Source: Stappia stellulata
Lineage (GTDB): Bacteria > Pseudomonadota > Alphaproteobacteria > Rhizobiales > Stappiaceae
Assembly: GCF_020176715.1 (NCBI RefSeq)
Contig: NZ_JAIVMF010000005.1
Location: 181,706-245,705, forward strand
DNA length: 64,000 nt
Direction: 5' to 3'
The position numbers and the translations under genes were made by a program. The stretch's first letter is position 1; each line of letters begins with the position of its first letter. The notes beneath the pieces are model-generated. The model saw only the letters and a program-made list of their open reading frames with translations. It was not told the DNA's origin and searched no databases. Positions 1 through 8,536 of this stretch are shown here, one piece after another.

Positions 1-2451
1 TTCCTGGAACCGCAGATCAAGGAAATCGCCTACGGCTGGCCGGAGCGGATGCGTCCGCAGATCTGGGGCAAGCGCACGCCCGACGGTGCGCCGCTTCTCT
101 CCGACGTGCTGGAACTGGCGGTTGCCGAAATCATTCCCGCGCTGCTCAGTTATCTGCCCTCAGACCTCGTCAACGAGGAGATGCGCGCTGTTGCCGACCG
201 GATGAACCGGCAGGTGATGTGGTCGCAGGGCCATGCGGAACGCGCCGCGCGGGTGCCGTATTTCTGCTCCGGCTGTCCGCATTCCACCTCCACCGTCGTG
301 CCAGAAGGCGCCAGGGCATTGCCGGGCATCGGCTGCCACGCCATGACGGAGGTCGCTGGCCGGACCACCGACGGCCAGATCGCCATGGGCGGCGAGGGCG
401 TGCTCTGGGTCGGGCAATCGCCGTTTGCCAAGGACACCCATGTCTTCGCCAATGTCGGCGATGGCACTTACTTTCACTCCGCGATCCTGGCGATCCGCCA
501 GGCCGTCGCCTCGAAGGTGTCGATCACCTACAAGATCCTGTTCAATGATGCGGTCGCCATGACCGGCGGTCAGCCGCATGACGGCACGCTCACCGTTCCG
601 CAGATCACCCGCCAGCTTGAGGCGGAGGGCGTCGAACGGGTCGTGGTCGTCAGCGAGGAGCCGGACGCCTATCTGGGGCGGTCCGATCTCGCGCCGGGAA
701 CCGACGCGCGCCATCGCGACGACCTGATGGAGGTCCAGACCGAGCTTCAGGCGATTTCGGGCGTGACCGCGCTGATCTTCGACCAGACCTGTGCCGCGGA
801 AAAGCGCCGGCGGCGCAAGCGCGGGTCCTTCCCCGATCCGGACCGGCGTCTTTTCATCAACGACCGCGTCTGCGAGGGCTGCGGCGATTGTTCGGTGCAG
901 TCCAACTGCCTGTCGGTGGAACCGCTTTCCACCTCCTTCGGCGAAAAGCGGCGCATCAACCAGTCGTCCTGCAACAAGGACTTCTCCTGCGTGAAAGGCT
1001 TCTGCCCCTCCTTCGTCTTCGTGGAAGGCGCGGAGCTGCGCAAGGCGGACGGGCAGGGCATCGATATCGACGCGCTGGTTGCCGGGCTGGCGCCCGCACC
1101 GGTCGCGGGTCTTGAGACGACGCTCAATGTGCTGATCGGCGGGATCGGCGGCGCGGGCGTGACGACCACCGCCGCCGTGCTTGCCATGGCCGCCCATGTG
1201 GACGGCAAGCAGGCCTCGACCCTCGACATGACCGGTCTTGCGCAAAAGGGCGGACCGGTGACCTCGCACATCCGCTTCGCGCGAGCCGACAGCACCATCG
1301 AGGGCCCGCGTATCCCGACCGCCAGCCTCGACGTGCTGATCGCCTCCGACATGGTGGTTGCGACCAACGCCGAGCAGCTTGCCCTGATCGATCGCCAGAA
1401 GACCGCCGGCTTCGCCAACTCGCGGGTCGCGCCGACGGCCGAATTCGTCATGAAGCAGACGCTCTCCTTCGACGAGGCGCGCATGCGCAAGACGCTGGAG
1501 GAGGCCTGCCCGCTGTTTCATGCGCATGACGTCGCCGGCGTGGCCGAGGCGGTCCTTGGGGATGCGATCTTCGCCAATATGATGCTGGTCGGCATGGCGC
1601 ATCAGGCCGGCCGCCTGCCGCTCGCCACCGACGCGCTGGAAGCCGCGATCCGGCTGAACGGCGCGGCGGTCGACAAGAACCTTGCAGCCTTCCGCGCCGG
1701 GCGCGTTTTGGCCGAAACGCCGGAGGCGCTGCTGGCCGCGCTGCCGTCGCCGGATGCGGACGCCAGGGCCGAGGATATGGATCTCGGCGACCGGATCGCC
1801 TTTCTCGCACGCGAATTGACCGCCTATCAGGACGAGGCCTATGCGCGGACCTTCCTCGCCGCCATCGACACGGTGCGCGCGGCGGACGAGGCGAGGGGTT
1901 CCGGCACCATGCGCCTGACCCGCACGGCTGCCGACATGCTCTACAAGGTCATGGCCTACAAGGACGAATACGAGGTGGCGCGGCTTTATTCCGATCCGGC
2001 GTTCAAGGCAAAGCTCGAGACGCAATTCGCCGATCCGCGCAAGCTGAAGGTCATGCTGGCGCCGCCGCTGATCTCCCGCGAGGCCGACCCCAAGACCGGA
2101 CGGCCGAAGAAGATCGCCTTCGGGCCGTGGATCTTCACGGCCTTCGGCTTGCTTTCCCGGCTGAAGCGCCTGCGCGGCGGGGTGTTCGACATCTTCGGAC
2201 GGACGGCGGAACGCAAGGCCGAGCGGGCGCTCGTCGCAAGCTACCTGGCGGATCTCGAGCGGATCGCGGCAACGGTCGGGGAGGCCGACTACGGTCTTTT
2301 GGTCGAGATCGCGCGGGTGCCGGATCTTGTGCGCGGTTTCGGACCGGTCAAGGAGGCGAACCTGCGCAAGGCGGCAGCGAAGCGCGAGCAGCTGCTGGCC
2401 CGGCTCGGGGCGAACAGGCCGGAAGGCCCCGCGATGGAAGCAGCGGAATAG
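1..2451 (+). CDS. Indolepyruvate ferredoxin oxidoreductase, fused subunits (5' end outside window)
   Basis: The frame is open from base 1, so the gene begins upstream; 816 C-terminal residues are present, against roughly 1,150 for the fused alphaproteobacterial enzyme. The enzyme oxidatively decarboxylates aryl-pyruvates to aryl-acetyl-CoA with reduction of ferredoxin. The visible part covers the TPP-binding region (residues CSGCPHST, GGEGVLWVGQ and FNDAVAMTGGQP), then a cysteine-rich ferredoxin-like segment (CEGCGDCS ... SCVKGFCPSF) and the gamma-type domain beginning NVLIGGIGGAGVTT, with the TGLAQKGGPVTSHIR motif typical of the family. It ends 12 bp before the stop of a convergent gene, with no terminator in between. 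Confidence 0.93.
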   Translation, partial: FLEPQIKEIAYGWPERMRPQIWGKRTPDGAPLLSDVLELAVAEIIPALLSYLPSDLVNEEMRAVADRMNRQVMWSQGHAERAARVPYFCSGCPHSTSTVVPEGARALPGIGCHAMTEVAGRTTDGQIAMGGEGVLWVGQSPFAKDTHVFANVGDGTYFHSAILAIRQAVASKVSITYKILFNDAVAMTGGQPHDGTLTVPQITRQLEAEGVERVVVVSEEPDAYLGRSDLAPGTDARHRDDLMEVQTELQAISGVTALIFDQTCAAEKRRRRKRGSFPDPDRRLFINDRVCEGCGDCSVQSNCLSVEPLSTSFGEKRRINQSSCNKDFSCVKGFCPSFVFVEGAELRKADGQGIDIDALVAGLAPAPVAGLETTLNVLIGGIGGAGVTTTAAVLAMAAHVDGKQASTLDMTGLAQKGGPVTSHIRFARADSTIEGPRIPTASLDVLIASDMVVATNAEQLALIDRQKTAGFANSRVAPTAEFVMKQTLSFDEARMRKTLEEACPLFHAHDVAGVAEAVLGDAIFANMMLVGMAHQAGRLPLATDALEAAIRLNGAAVDKNLAAFRAGRVLAETPEALLAALPSPDADARAEDMDLGDRIAFLARELTAYQDEAYARTFLAAIDTVRAADEARGSGTMRLTRTAADMLYKVMAYKDEYEVARLYSDPAFKAKLETQFADPRKLKVMLAPPLISREADPKTGRPKKIAFGPWIFTAFGLLSRLKRLRGGVFDIFGRTAERKAERALVASYLADLERIAATVGEADYGLLVEIARVPDLVRGFGPVKEANLRKAAAKREQLLARLGANRPEGPAMEAAE

Positions 2452-2463
2452 GCGCTGTCGGGT

Positions 2464-3465
2464 TCAGCCGAAGCGTGAACCCCAGGTCGGGAGCCTGTCT
2501 CCCGGCGCGGGGGAGGCGGCATGAACGCCGCGCGCAATCGCCCGGCTCATGACGGAGGCCGCCGCCGCACCGGCGGCGATGCCGTCCGCGAGCGGGTCGC
2601 TTTGCGGGATGCGGGCGGTGGAAAGCGCGAAGACCAGATCGCCGTCAAGCGCCGTATGCGCCGGCCAGAGCGCGCGGGCGAAGCCGTCATGCGCCATCAC
2701 CGCGAGGCGTTGCAGCTCCGCCTTGGTCATCGCCAGGTCGGTCGCGACGATCGCGATTGTGGTGTTGGCGCCCTCTTTGAGGCCGTCGAGCTTGGTGCGC
2801 GGTACGTCGAAGCGTCCGCTTGCGGAGGACGGCAGGCCGAGGCCGCCGAATTCCGCGTCCCGCTCGAAGGGGGCCGCCCAGAAATGGGCCGTGTCGCCCA
2901 TGGTCGCCGAGCCGAGCGCGTTGACCGCGACGAGGGCTGCGACGGTCGCGCCGTTTTCAAGCCGCAGGGAGGCGGAGCCGAGCCCGCCCTTGAGGGTCGC
3001 CGTCGTCGCGCCCGTGCCGGCGCCCACCGATCCCAGGTCGAAATCGCGGGCGGCCGCGCGCACCGCCTGGCGCCCGAGCGCGCCATAGGGGTTGTCGTCG
3101 CCCCAAACCTTGTCGCCGCCGTTTGCCAGATCGAAGAGGATCGCGCTCGGCACGATGGGCACGCGCACGTCGCCCACCGCAAAGCCCCGGCCCATCTTCG
3201 CCAGTTCCATCTGCACGCCCGAGCCCGCGTCGAGGCCGAAGGCCGAGCCGCCGGACAGCACCAGCGCGTCGACTTTTTCCACCGTGAAGCGCGGGTCGAG
3301 CAGGGCGGCCTCGCGCGTGCCCGGCGCGCCGCCGTGGATCGCGATGGAGGCGGTCGCCGGCTCGTCCGGCAGGCAGACGGTAACGCCCGATTTCAGCCGC
3401 GCGTCCTGCGCATTGCCGACCCTGAGGCCCGGCACGTCTGTGAGAAGATTGAGGAGATTGGGCAT
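2464..3465 (-). CDS. P1 family (DmpA/BPAA-like) N-terminal nucleophile peptidase
   Basis: The 333-residue protein matches the P1 peptidase family, self-processing aminopeptidases that include DmpA and beta-peptidyl aminopeptidases. It has the opening LTDVPGLRVGNAQD, the ALVLSGGSAFGLDA motif and the GSVGAGTGAT glycine loop. The sequence GANTTIAIVATD probably carries the autoproteolysis site, with a Thr as N-terminal nucleophile after cleavage (inferred from family alignment memory). ATG at 3465 is preferred over an in-frame TTG two codons upstream. It lies 10 bp downstream of the flavin reductase gene on the same strand and is probably co-transcribed. No signal peptide is visible. The natural substrate cannot be told. 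Confidence 0.88.
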   Translation of the reverse strand: MPNLLNLLTDVPGLRVGNAQDARLKSGVTVCLPDEPATASIAIHGGAPGTREAALLDPRFTVEKVDALVLSGGSAFGLDAGSGVQMELAKMGRGFAVGDVRVPIVPSAILFDLANGGDKVWGDDNPYGALGRQAVRAAARDFDLGSVGAGTGATTATLKGGLGSASLRLENGATVAALVAVNALGSATMGDTAHFWAAPFERDAEFGGLGLPSSASGRFDVPRTKLDGLKEGANTTIAIVATDLAMTKAELQRLAVMAHDGFARALWPAHTALDGDLVFALSTARIPQSDPLADGIAAGAAAASVMSRAIARGVHAASPAPGDRLPTWGSRFG

Positions 3466-3475
3466 CGGCAAGCGG

Positions 3476-4015
3476 TCAGATGCGGTGGTAGGCGCGGTCG
3501 AGATAGATCAGCGCCGGGCCGCGTTCACCGAGCGACAGGGCGACGATCTCGCCGAAGATGACGGAATGGGTCCCGACCTCGGAGATCTCCGTCACCCGGC
3601 AGTCGAGCGCGACGCGGGCGGTGGAGAGAACCGGCGCGCCGGTTGCCAGCGTTTGCCATTCGGCAAGCGAGAAGCGGTCCTCGGTCGGAAGGTCGCCCTT
3701 GCCGGCGAAGGCATTGGACAGATCCTCCGCATGGGCGGGCAGGGTGTTGATCGCGAAGACGCCGTTCGTCTTGATCGAGGCGTTGATGCGGGCCTGACGG
3801 TTGACGCAGACCAGCACCGTCGGCGGGGCGTCGGAGACCGAGGTCACCGCCGAGACGGTCGTTCCGAAGCGTCCGCCGCTTCCCGCGGTCGTTGCGATAT
3901 GGACGGCGGACCCGAGCCGGCTCATGGCCTCGCGGAAGGCGCGGGCGTCGACCGGTGGGCCGTGTGGCGGCGTCGCCGGTTGTCCGTTGCTGCCGCTCGC
4001 GGGGCTCATAGTCAT
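3476..4015 (-). CDS. Flavin reductase family protein (FMN-binding split barrel)
   Basis: This 179-residue protein belongs to the HpaC/flavin reductase-like family, which reduces free FMN or FAD with NAD(P)H, usually to feed a two-component monooxygenase. Family features are FREAMSRLGSAVHIATT near the N terminus, the substrate loop FGTTVSAVTSVSDAPPTVLVCVN, and the C-terminal GTHSVIFGEIVAL strand. The ATG at 4015 follows an AAAGGA ribosome-binding site. No partner oxygenase is adjacent; the downstream gene is a P1 peptidase. A second, unrelated-looking flavin reductase family protein lies at 53279-53890. Confidence 0.88.
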   Translation of the reverse strand: MTMSPASGSNGQPATPPHGPPVDARAFREAMSRLGSAVHIATTAGSGGRFGTTVSAVTSVSDAPPTVLVCVNRQARINASIKTNGVFAINTLPAHAEDLSNAFAGKGDLPTEDRFSLAEWQTLATGAPVLSTARVALDCRVTEISEVGTHSVIFGEIVALSLGERGPALIYLDRAYHRI

Positions 4016-4233
4016 GTGGTCCTTTCCGCTGCTTCACCGCCTCATGCCGGCGAGGGGTACCCTATCGCGATCCTCTTTCAAATACGTTTCCCAGCCCCGG
4101 CGGTTCATATCGGGCCGCAAATCACGCCGGCCCGGCCCCGCTAACCATAGAATCACTTCGCCTGCCTGGGGCCATTCATTCGCTGTCTGCGGTCGCGTAA
4201 ACTCTTTGGTAACGATTGGGGGGAGCGTCTGGC

Positions 4234-4752
4234 ATGCGCAAGATGATTTGGGTTCTGGTGGCCATCTATGCGGCGATCGGGCTGGTGCTGTGGTCGGCGC
4301 CGTCCTTCGCCGCGCCCGAGGTCGTCGCCTTTTCCGATGCCCGCTTCGCGCCCGGCACCATCGTCGTGAAAAACCGCGAGCGCCGGCTCTATCTCGTGCA
4401 GCGCGGCGGGGTGGCGCTGCGCTATCCGGTGGCCGTCGGCAAGCGCGGTAAGGTCTGGGTCGGCCGCACCTATATCAACGGCATGCACGTCAAACCGGCC
4501 TGGTCGCCGCCGGCGGAGGTGAAACGCGATCTGCCGCATCTGCCGGCCGTGATCGCCGGCGGGGCGCCGAACAATCCGATGGGCGTCGCGGCAATGACGC
4601 TCGCCGGTGGCGAATACGCGATCCATGGCACCAATCGTCCGGGCTCCATCGGACGTGCCGTCTCCTATGGCTGCATCCGCATGCAGAACCGCGACATCGC
4701 CGATCTCTTCGCCCGCGTGCGCGTGCGCACACCCGTCATCGCGATCAACTGA
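4234..4752 (+). CDS. L,D-transpeptidase (YkuD domain), small exported form
   Basis: The 172-residue protein has an N-terminal hydrophobic signal segment (residues 5-26, ending SFAAPE) and one YkuD domain. The catalytic motif is complete: His131 in HGTNRPGSIG and Cys147 in SYGCIRM. Such enzymes form 3-3 peptidoglycan cross-links or anchor proteins to the wall in the periplasm. ATG at 4234 is chosen because GGGGGGAG sits 9 bp before it; an in-frame TTG at 4216 has no such site. It is monocistronic. A second member lies at 28490-29206. Confidence 0.92.
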   Translation: MRKMIWVLVAIYAAIGLVLWSAPSFAAPEVVAFSDARFAPGTIVVKNRERRLYLVQRGGVALRYPVAVGKRGKVWVGRTYINGMHVKPAWSPPAEVKRDLPHLPAVIAGGAPNNPMGVAAMTLAGGEYAIHGTNRPGSIGRAVSYGCIRMQNRDIADLFARVRVRTPVIAIN

Positions 4753-4800
4753 GAGCGGCGCGAAAGGGCCCCCGCCCGTCTAAGCGATCCTGCGTATTCA

Positions 4801-4822
4801 AATATTCGTACATTAGAATATT
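4801..4822. promoter_or_regulatory. AT-rich palindromic operator before the YeeE/YedE pair
   Basis: A perfect 7-bp inverted repeat, AATATTC and GAATATT separated by 8 bp, lies 33 bp before the first YeeE start. It resembles the AT-rich operators of ArsR-family sulfide/persulfide sensors (BigR, SqrR, YgaV) that control YeeE/YedE genes in other Proteobacteria. The palindrome is seen directly; the regulator is inferred and is not encoded in this window. Confidence 0.55.
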
Positions 4823-4854
4823 ATTGACGAACCAAATCCGCTAGGGAGTTCGTC

Positions 4855-5370
4855 ATGTTGTCACTCACCGACAGAAACTGGTCGCCCTACGCCGCCGGCG
4901 TGGTGATCGGCCTTCTTCAGATCCCGGCCTTCCTGCTGGTCGATACCGCGCTCGGCGCGTCCTCGTCCTTCGTGACCGCCGGCGGCTTCGTCGCGAGCCT
5001 CGTTGATCCGGCCGCGGCGCAGATCGACTATTTCGCCAAATACATGAGCAGCGGCAAATATTTCTGGCAGTCGGCGCTGGTCATCGGCATCGCGCTCGGC
5101 GCGTTCCTGTCGGCCACTATGTCCGGCTCGCGCCGCGCCAGCTTCTCGCCGGCCTGGACCCGCATGACGGGCGTCTCCAGCCTGTGGGGCCGGATGGCGA
5201 TGGGCTTTGCCGGCGGCTTCGTGCTGCTGCTCGGCGCGCGCATTGCCGGCGGCTGCACCTCGGGCCACGGCATTTCCGGCATGGCGCAGCTCGCCGTCGG
5301 ATCCACGGTCGCGGTGGTCGCCATGTTCGCCGGCGGCATTCTCACCGCCGCCATGTTCAAGAAAGTCTAG
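4855..5370 (+). CDS. YeeE/YedE family sulfur transporter, first half-protein
   Basis: This is a 171-residue membrane protein with four or so hydrophobic segments and the family signature RIAGGCTSGHGISG near residue 140, whose cysteine lines the thiosulfate path in TsuA-type proteins. YeeE/YedE proteins move thiosulfate or related sulfur species across the inner membrane. Full-length members carry two homologous halves; here the halves are separate genes, as in the PmpA/PmpB arrangement. The start follows a GGGAG ribosome-binding site. The next gene starts 11 bp after the stop. Confidence 0.88.
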   Translation: MLSLTDRNWSPYAAGVVIGLLQIPAFLLVDTALGASSSFVTAGGFVASLVDPAAAQIDYFAKYMSSGKYFWQSALVIGIALGAFLSATMSGSRRASFSPAWTRMTGVSSLWGRMAMGFAGGFVLLLGARIAGGCTSGHGISGMAQLAVGSTVAVVAMFAGGILTAAMFKKV

Positions 5371-5381
5371 GAGGTCTGGTC

Positions 5382-5999
5382 ATGTCTTTGTTCTGGCTCA
5401 TCGTTCTCGGACTGGCCATGGGCCTGGTCTTTGGTGCCGCGCTGGAGAAAAGCCGCGTCATGGAGCCCGGCGTTCTCGTCGGCCAGTTCCAGTTCCGCAA
5501 CTTCACCATGCTGAAGATGTTCCTCGCCGCCACCATCACCGGCCTGGTCGCGCTGGCGGTGCTGAACGGTCTCTTCGGCGTCGCGCTGCACCCCAAGGCC
5601 TTCGCCGTCGGCCCGGTCCTGATCGGCGGGCTGATCCTCGGGGTCGGCATCGCGCTTGCCGGCGCTTGCCCGGGAACCGCGCTCGCCCAGGCGGGCGCCG
5701 GCTACCGGGATGCCTGGGCGATCATTGCCGGCGGGGTCGCGGGCGCGATCTTCTACGGCTATGCCAAGGCGCCGATCGATGCGGCCCTTGGCTGGGGCGA
5801 CTTCGGCAAGATCACTTTCGCCGACCTGCTGCCGCTGCCGTTCTGGGCGCTGGCGCTGATCTTCGCCGCGCTGCTTGCCGCCTTCCTCTTTGTGCTGGAG
5901 CGGCTCGCTCCCTGGCAGGAAGATCTCGCGCAGGCGGAAACCATGCTTGGCGATCCGGCCTGTTCCGATGGCGGTGCGCGCCCCGCGCCGGCGGAATAG
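5382..5999 (+). CDS. YeeE/YedE family sulfur transporter, second half-protein
   Basis: This 205-residue polytopic membrane protein is the partner of the preceding gene. It has the second-half signature LAGACPGTALAQAGAG, with the conserved Cys near residue 94. ATG at 5382 is supported by a GGAGG overlapping the stop of the upstream gene, so the two are an operon and probably translationally linked. A longer in-frame extension upstream only shadows the first gene. A strong intrinsic terminator follows 32 bp after the stop. It presumably forms a complete transporter with the first half (inference from split homologues). Confidence 0.87.
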   Translation: MSLFWLIVLGLAMGLVFGAALEKSRVMEPGVLVGQFQFRNFTMLKMFLAATITGLVALAVLNGLFGVALHPKAFAVGPVLIGGLILGVGIALAGACPGTALAQAGAGYRDAWAIIAGGVAGAIFYGYAKAPIDAALGWGDFGKITFADLLPLPFWALALIFAALLAAFLFVLERLAPWQEDLAQAETMLGDPACSDGGARPAPAE

Positions 6000-6030
6000 G
6001 ACGGTCCAGGCCTGATCCGCCTGGAAAGCG

Positions 6031-6064
6031 AAGCCCCCGGGAAAGCCCCTCCCGGGGGCTTTTG
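6031..6064 (+). terminator. Intrinsic terminator of the YeeE/YedE operon
   Basis: AAGCCCCCGGGA and TCCCGGGGGCTT pair perfectly over 12 bp across a 7-nt loop, and the stem is followed by a T-run. Confidence 0.9.
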
Positions 6065-6162
6065 CGGTGTGGGGGACAATCCGCGCAACGCCCGGCTTGC
6101 CGCCGGTCGCGGCAGGGGGCACTGTCGGATCGCAGATATCCGAACGAGATCCCGGGGGCCCC

Positions 6163-6546
6163 ATGCTTGGCGCATTGACCATCATCCTGTGCTGTCAACT
6201 GGCGGGGGAGGCGATCGTGGTCGCCACCGGATTGCCGGTGCCGGGCCCCGTGCTCGGCATGGTGTTCCTGTTCACCGGCCTCGTTGTTCGCGGCGGCCCC
6301 TCGGTCGAGCTGTCGCAAACGGGCGATGCGCTCCTGCGCAATCTGGCTCTGCTCTTCGTTCCGGCCGGCGTCGGCGTCGTGCTGCATCTGGGGCTTCTGG
6401 GGCGCGAGGGCGTCGCGATCTCTGTCTCGCTTGTCGTCTCCACGCTTTTGACCATCGCCGTCACCGCGCTTGTCATGCGCTGGACGCTGAAAGGGCGGGA
6501 CGGTGATGCGGATGCAACGCCCGGACGCGGGGGAGACGGCGCATGA
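6163..6546 (+). CDS. CidA/LrgA family membrane protein
   Basis: The 127-residue protein has four hydrophobic stretches and the LrgA-family motif GLPVPGPVLGMVFLF at residues 21-35. LrgA/CidA proteins are holin-like inner-membrane proteins linked to murein hydrolase control and, more recently, to pyruvate or by-product transport with LrgB. ATG at 6163 is chosen; the frame extends upstream without family similarity. Its stop overlaps the start of lrgB-like gene by 4 bp (ATGA), so the pair is translationally coupled. Confidence 0.86.
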   Translation: MLGALTIILCCQLAGEAIVVATGLPVPGPVLGMVFLFTGLVVRGGPSVELSQTGDALLRNLALLFVPAGVGVVLHLGLLGREGVAISVSLVVSTLLTIAVTALVMRWTLKGRDGDADATPGRGGDGA

Positions 6547-7262
6547 ACGCTCCGCTCACCGAGGTCTGGGTCTATCTTTCCGCAAGCCCGCTCGCCGCGC
6601 TCACGCTGACGCTCGTCGCCTATCAGGCCGGCTTCTGGCTCTATCGCAAGGCCGGCTTTCATCCGCTGGTCAATCCGGTGCTGATCGCCGTGGCGCTGAT
6701 CGCCGGGCTGCTGCTTGTGAGCGGCACCTCCTACCGGACCTATTTCGACGGCGCGCAATTCGTCCACTTCCTGCTCGGCCCCGCGACGGTCGCGCTTGCC
6801 CTGCCGCTTTATCGTCAGCTTGAGAAGGTGCGCCGCTCGGCGCTTGCGATCCTCGCCAGCCTGCTTGCCGGTTCGCTCACGGCGGCCGTGTCGGCGGTGG
6901 GCGTTGCCATGGCGCTCGATGCCTCGCGTGAAACGCTGGCCTCGCTGGCGCCCAAGTCCGTGACCGCGCCTGTCGCCATGGGCATTTCCGAGGCGCTGGG
7001 CGGGCTGCCCTCGCTCACCGCCGTTCTGGTCATCCTGACCGGCATTCTGGGCGCGGCCTTCGGGCCGCTGGTGCTTGACCTCATGCGCATCCGGGACTGG
7101 CGCGCCCGCGGCTTCGCCATCGGCGTTGCCTCGCACGGCATCGGTACGTCGCGCGCGCTTCAGGTCAACGAGACGGCGGGCGCTTTTTCCGGCCTTGCCA
7201 TGGGCCTGAATGCGGTCGCGACCGCCGTGCTGCTGCCGCTGGTGTGGAAGCTTTTCTTCTAA
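6543..7262 (+). CDS. LrgB/CidB family membrane protein
   Basis: This 239-residue polytopic membrane protein has LrgB hallmarks: NPVLIAVALIAG near residue 44, GPATVALALPLYRQ near residue 80, PKSVTAPVAMGISEALGG near residue 138, and FAIGVASHGIGTSRALQ near residue 190. It acts with the LrgA-like protein encoded immediately upstream, with which it shares a 4-bp ATGA overlap. No LytSR-type regulator is nearby. It converges on the VWA gene with a 12-bp gap. Confidence 0.9.
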   Translation: MNAPLTEVWVYLSASPLAALTLTLVAYQAGFWLYRKAGFHPLVNPVLIAVALIAGLLLVSGTSYRTYFDGAQFVHFLLGPATVALALPLYRQLEKVRRSALAILASLLAGSLTAAVSAVGVAMALDASRETLASLAPKSVTAPVAMGISEALGGLPSLTAVLVILTGILGAAFGPLVLDLMRIRDWRARGFAIGVASHGIGTSRALQVNETAGAFSGLAMGLNAVATAVLLPLVWKLFF

Positions 7263-7274
7263 GCTGACGCCGGA

Positions 7275-8531
7275 TCAGCTTGCCTGGCGCGCCGTTGCCG
7301 CGCGCAGCCAGCGGCGCGGGTCGACCTCCCGGGTGAAGCCGCGCGCGCCGGAGAGCGCCCGGCACAGGTCCGCCACGGCGTCGAGCGAATGCACCGCGCG
7401 GAACTCGTCCACATGCGGCAGCATGGCCCGCACCCCCTTGGCGCGCGCCTCGAAGCCTTCGAAGCGCAGCAGCGGGTTGAGCCAGATCAGCCGGCGGCAG
7501 GAGCGGTGCAGCCGGTCGATCTCGCGTTCCAGATCCTCGTCCGTATCGCGCTCCAGCCCGTCGGTCACCAGCAGCACGACCGGTCCGCCCGAGAGCACGC
7601 GGCGCGACCAGTGCTTGTTGAAATCGGCCAGTGCCGTTGCGATCCGCGTGCCGCCGGACCAGTCCTCGACCCCTTCGGTGCAGGCGATCAGCGCCTCGTC
7701 CGGGTCCTTCATCCTGAGCTGCCGGGTGACGTTGGTCAGCCGCGTGCCGAACAGGAACGTATGGACGTTGCGTCGTTCCTCCGTCAGCGCATGCAGGAAA
7801 TGCAAAAGGAGGCGGGTGTATTGGCTCATCGAGCCGGAGATGTCGCAAAGCGCGACGACGGGCGGGCGCTTGAGGTCCGGCTTGCGGTGGCGCAGGTCGA
7901 TCATGTCGCCGCCGGTCCTGAGCGAGGACCGCAGCGTTCGCCTGGGGTCGATCCGGCCCCGGGTGGCGGCGACGAGCCGCCGGCGCCGGACCTTTTCCAT
8001 CGGCAGCACCATGCGGCGGAGCGCATCCTTGGCGGCGCGCAGTTCCTCCGCGTTCATCTGGGCGAAGTCCTTGCGCTGCAGCACCTCGCGCCCCGACACG
8101 GTGAAGCTTGCATCGATCTCAAGCTCCTCGCGTTCTTGCTGCTCGCGCTCGCGGGTCGCCTGAAATGCCTGGGCGACACGGGTCTGCGCGGCCTTCGGCT
8201 TGTCGGGCTCGCTGCGCGCCGGGGCGACGGGCGAGAGGATCGACAGCAGTTTTTCCACCAGCCCGCGCGAGCGCCAGTAGATCCGGAAGGCCTCGTCGAA
8301 GACCGCCCGCTGCTCGCGCTTGTGCACGAAGACGGAGTGGAGCGTCCAGTAGAGGTCCTCGCGGTTGCGGATGCCGGCCACCTCCACCGCCTGCACCGCA
8401 TCGACCACGCTCGCCGGACCCACCGGCATGCCGGCGCGGCGCAGGGTGCGCGCGAAATGCACGATGTTGTCGGCAATGCGCCCGGCGGATGCCGCCGTGT
8501 TCCGCGCGTCTCCGGTGCCCGTGTCGGTCAT
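7275..8531 (-). CDS. VWA domain-containing CoxE-like protein
   Basis: The 418-residue protein has a C-terminal von Willebrand A domain of the CoxE type with an intact MIDAS motif (Asp230, Ser232, Ser234 in DISGS). An N-terminal helical region (DNIVHFARTLRRAGMPVGP) is typical of the family, and a charged linker rich in Glu and Arg covers residues 110-145. MoxR/CoxE pairs act as AAA+ chaperones that insert metals or mature enzyme complexes. The gene starts 6 bp after the MoxR gene stops, so they form an operon. No CO dehydrogenase or methanol dehydrogenase genes are nearby, so the client is unknown. Confidence 0.9.
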   Translation of the reverse strand: MTDTGTGDARNTAASAGRIADNIVHFARTLRRAGMPVGPASVVDAVQAVEVAGIRNREDLYWTLHSVFVHKREQRAVFDEAFRIYWRSRGLVEKLLSILSPVAPARSEPDKPKAAQTRVAQAFQATREREQQEREELEIDASFTVSGREVLQRKDFAQMNAEELRAAKDALRRMVLPMEKVRRRRLVAATRGRIDPRRTLRSSLRTGGDMIDLRHRKPDLKRPPVVALCDISGSMSQYTRLLLHFLHALTEERRNVHTFLFGTRLTNVTRQLRMKDPDEALIACTEGVEDWSGGTRIATALADFNKHWSRRVLSGGPVVLLVTDGLERDTDEDLEREIDRLHRSCRRLIWLNPLLRFEGFEARAKGVRAMLPHVDEFRAVHSLDAVADLCRALSGARGFTREVDPRRWLRAATARQAS

Positions 8532-8536
8532 GGCCG

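Noticed and set aside
160..2025. 621-codon open frame antisense to the indolepyruvate oxidoreductase gene
   Set aside because: Shadow of a strongly supported gene, with no ribosome-binding site or family similarity.
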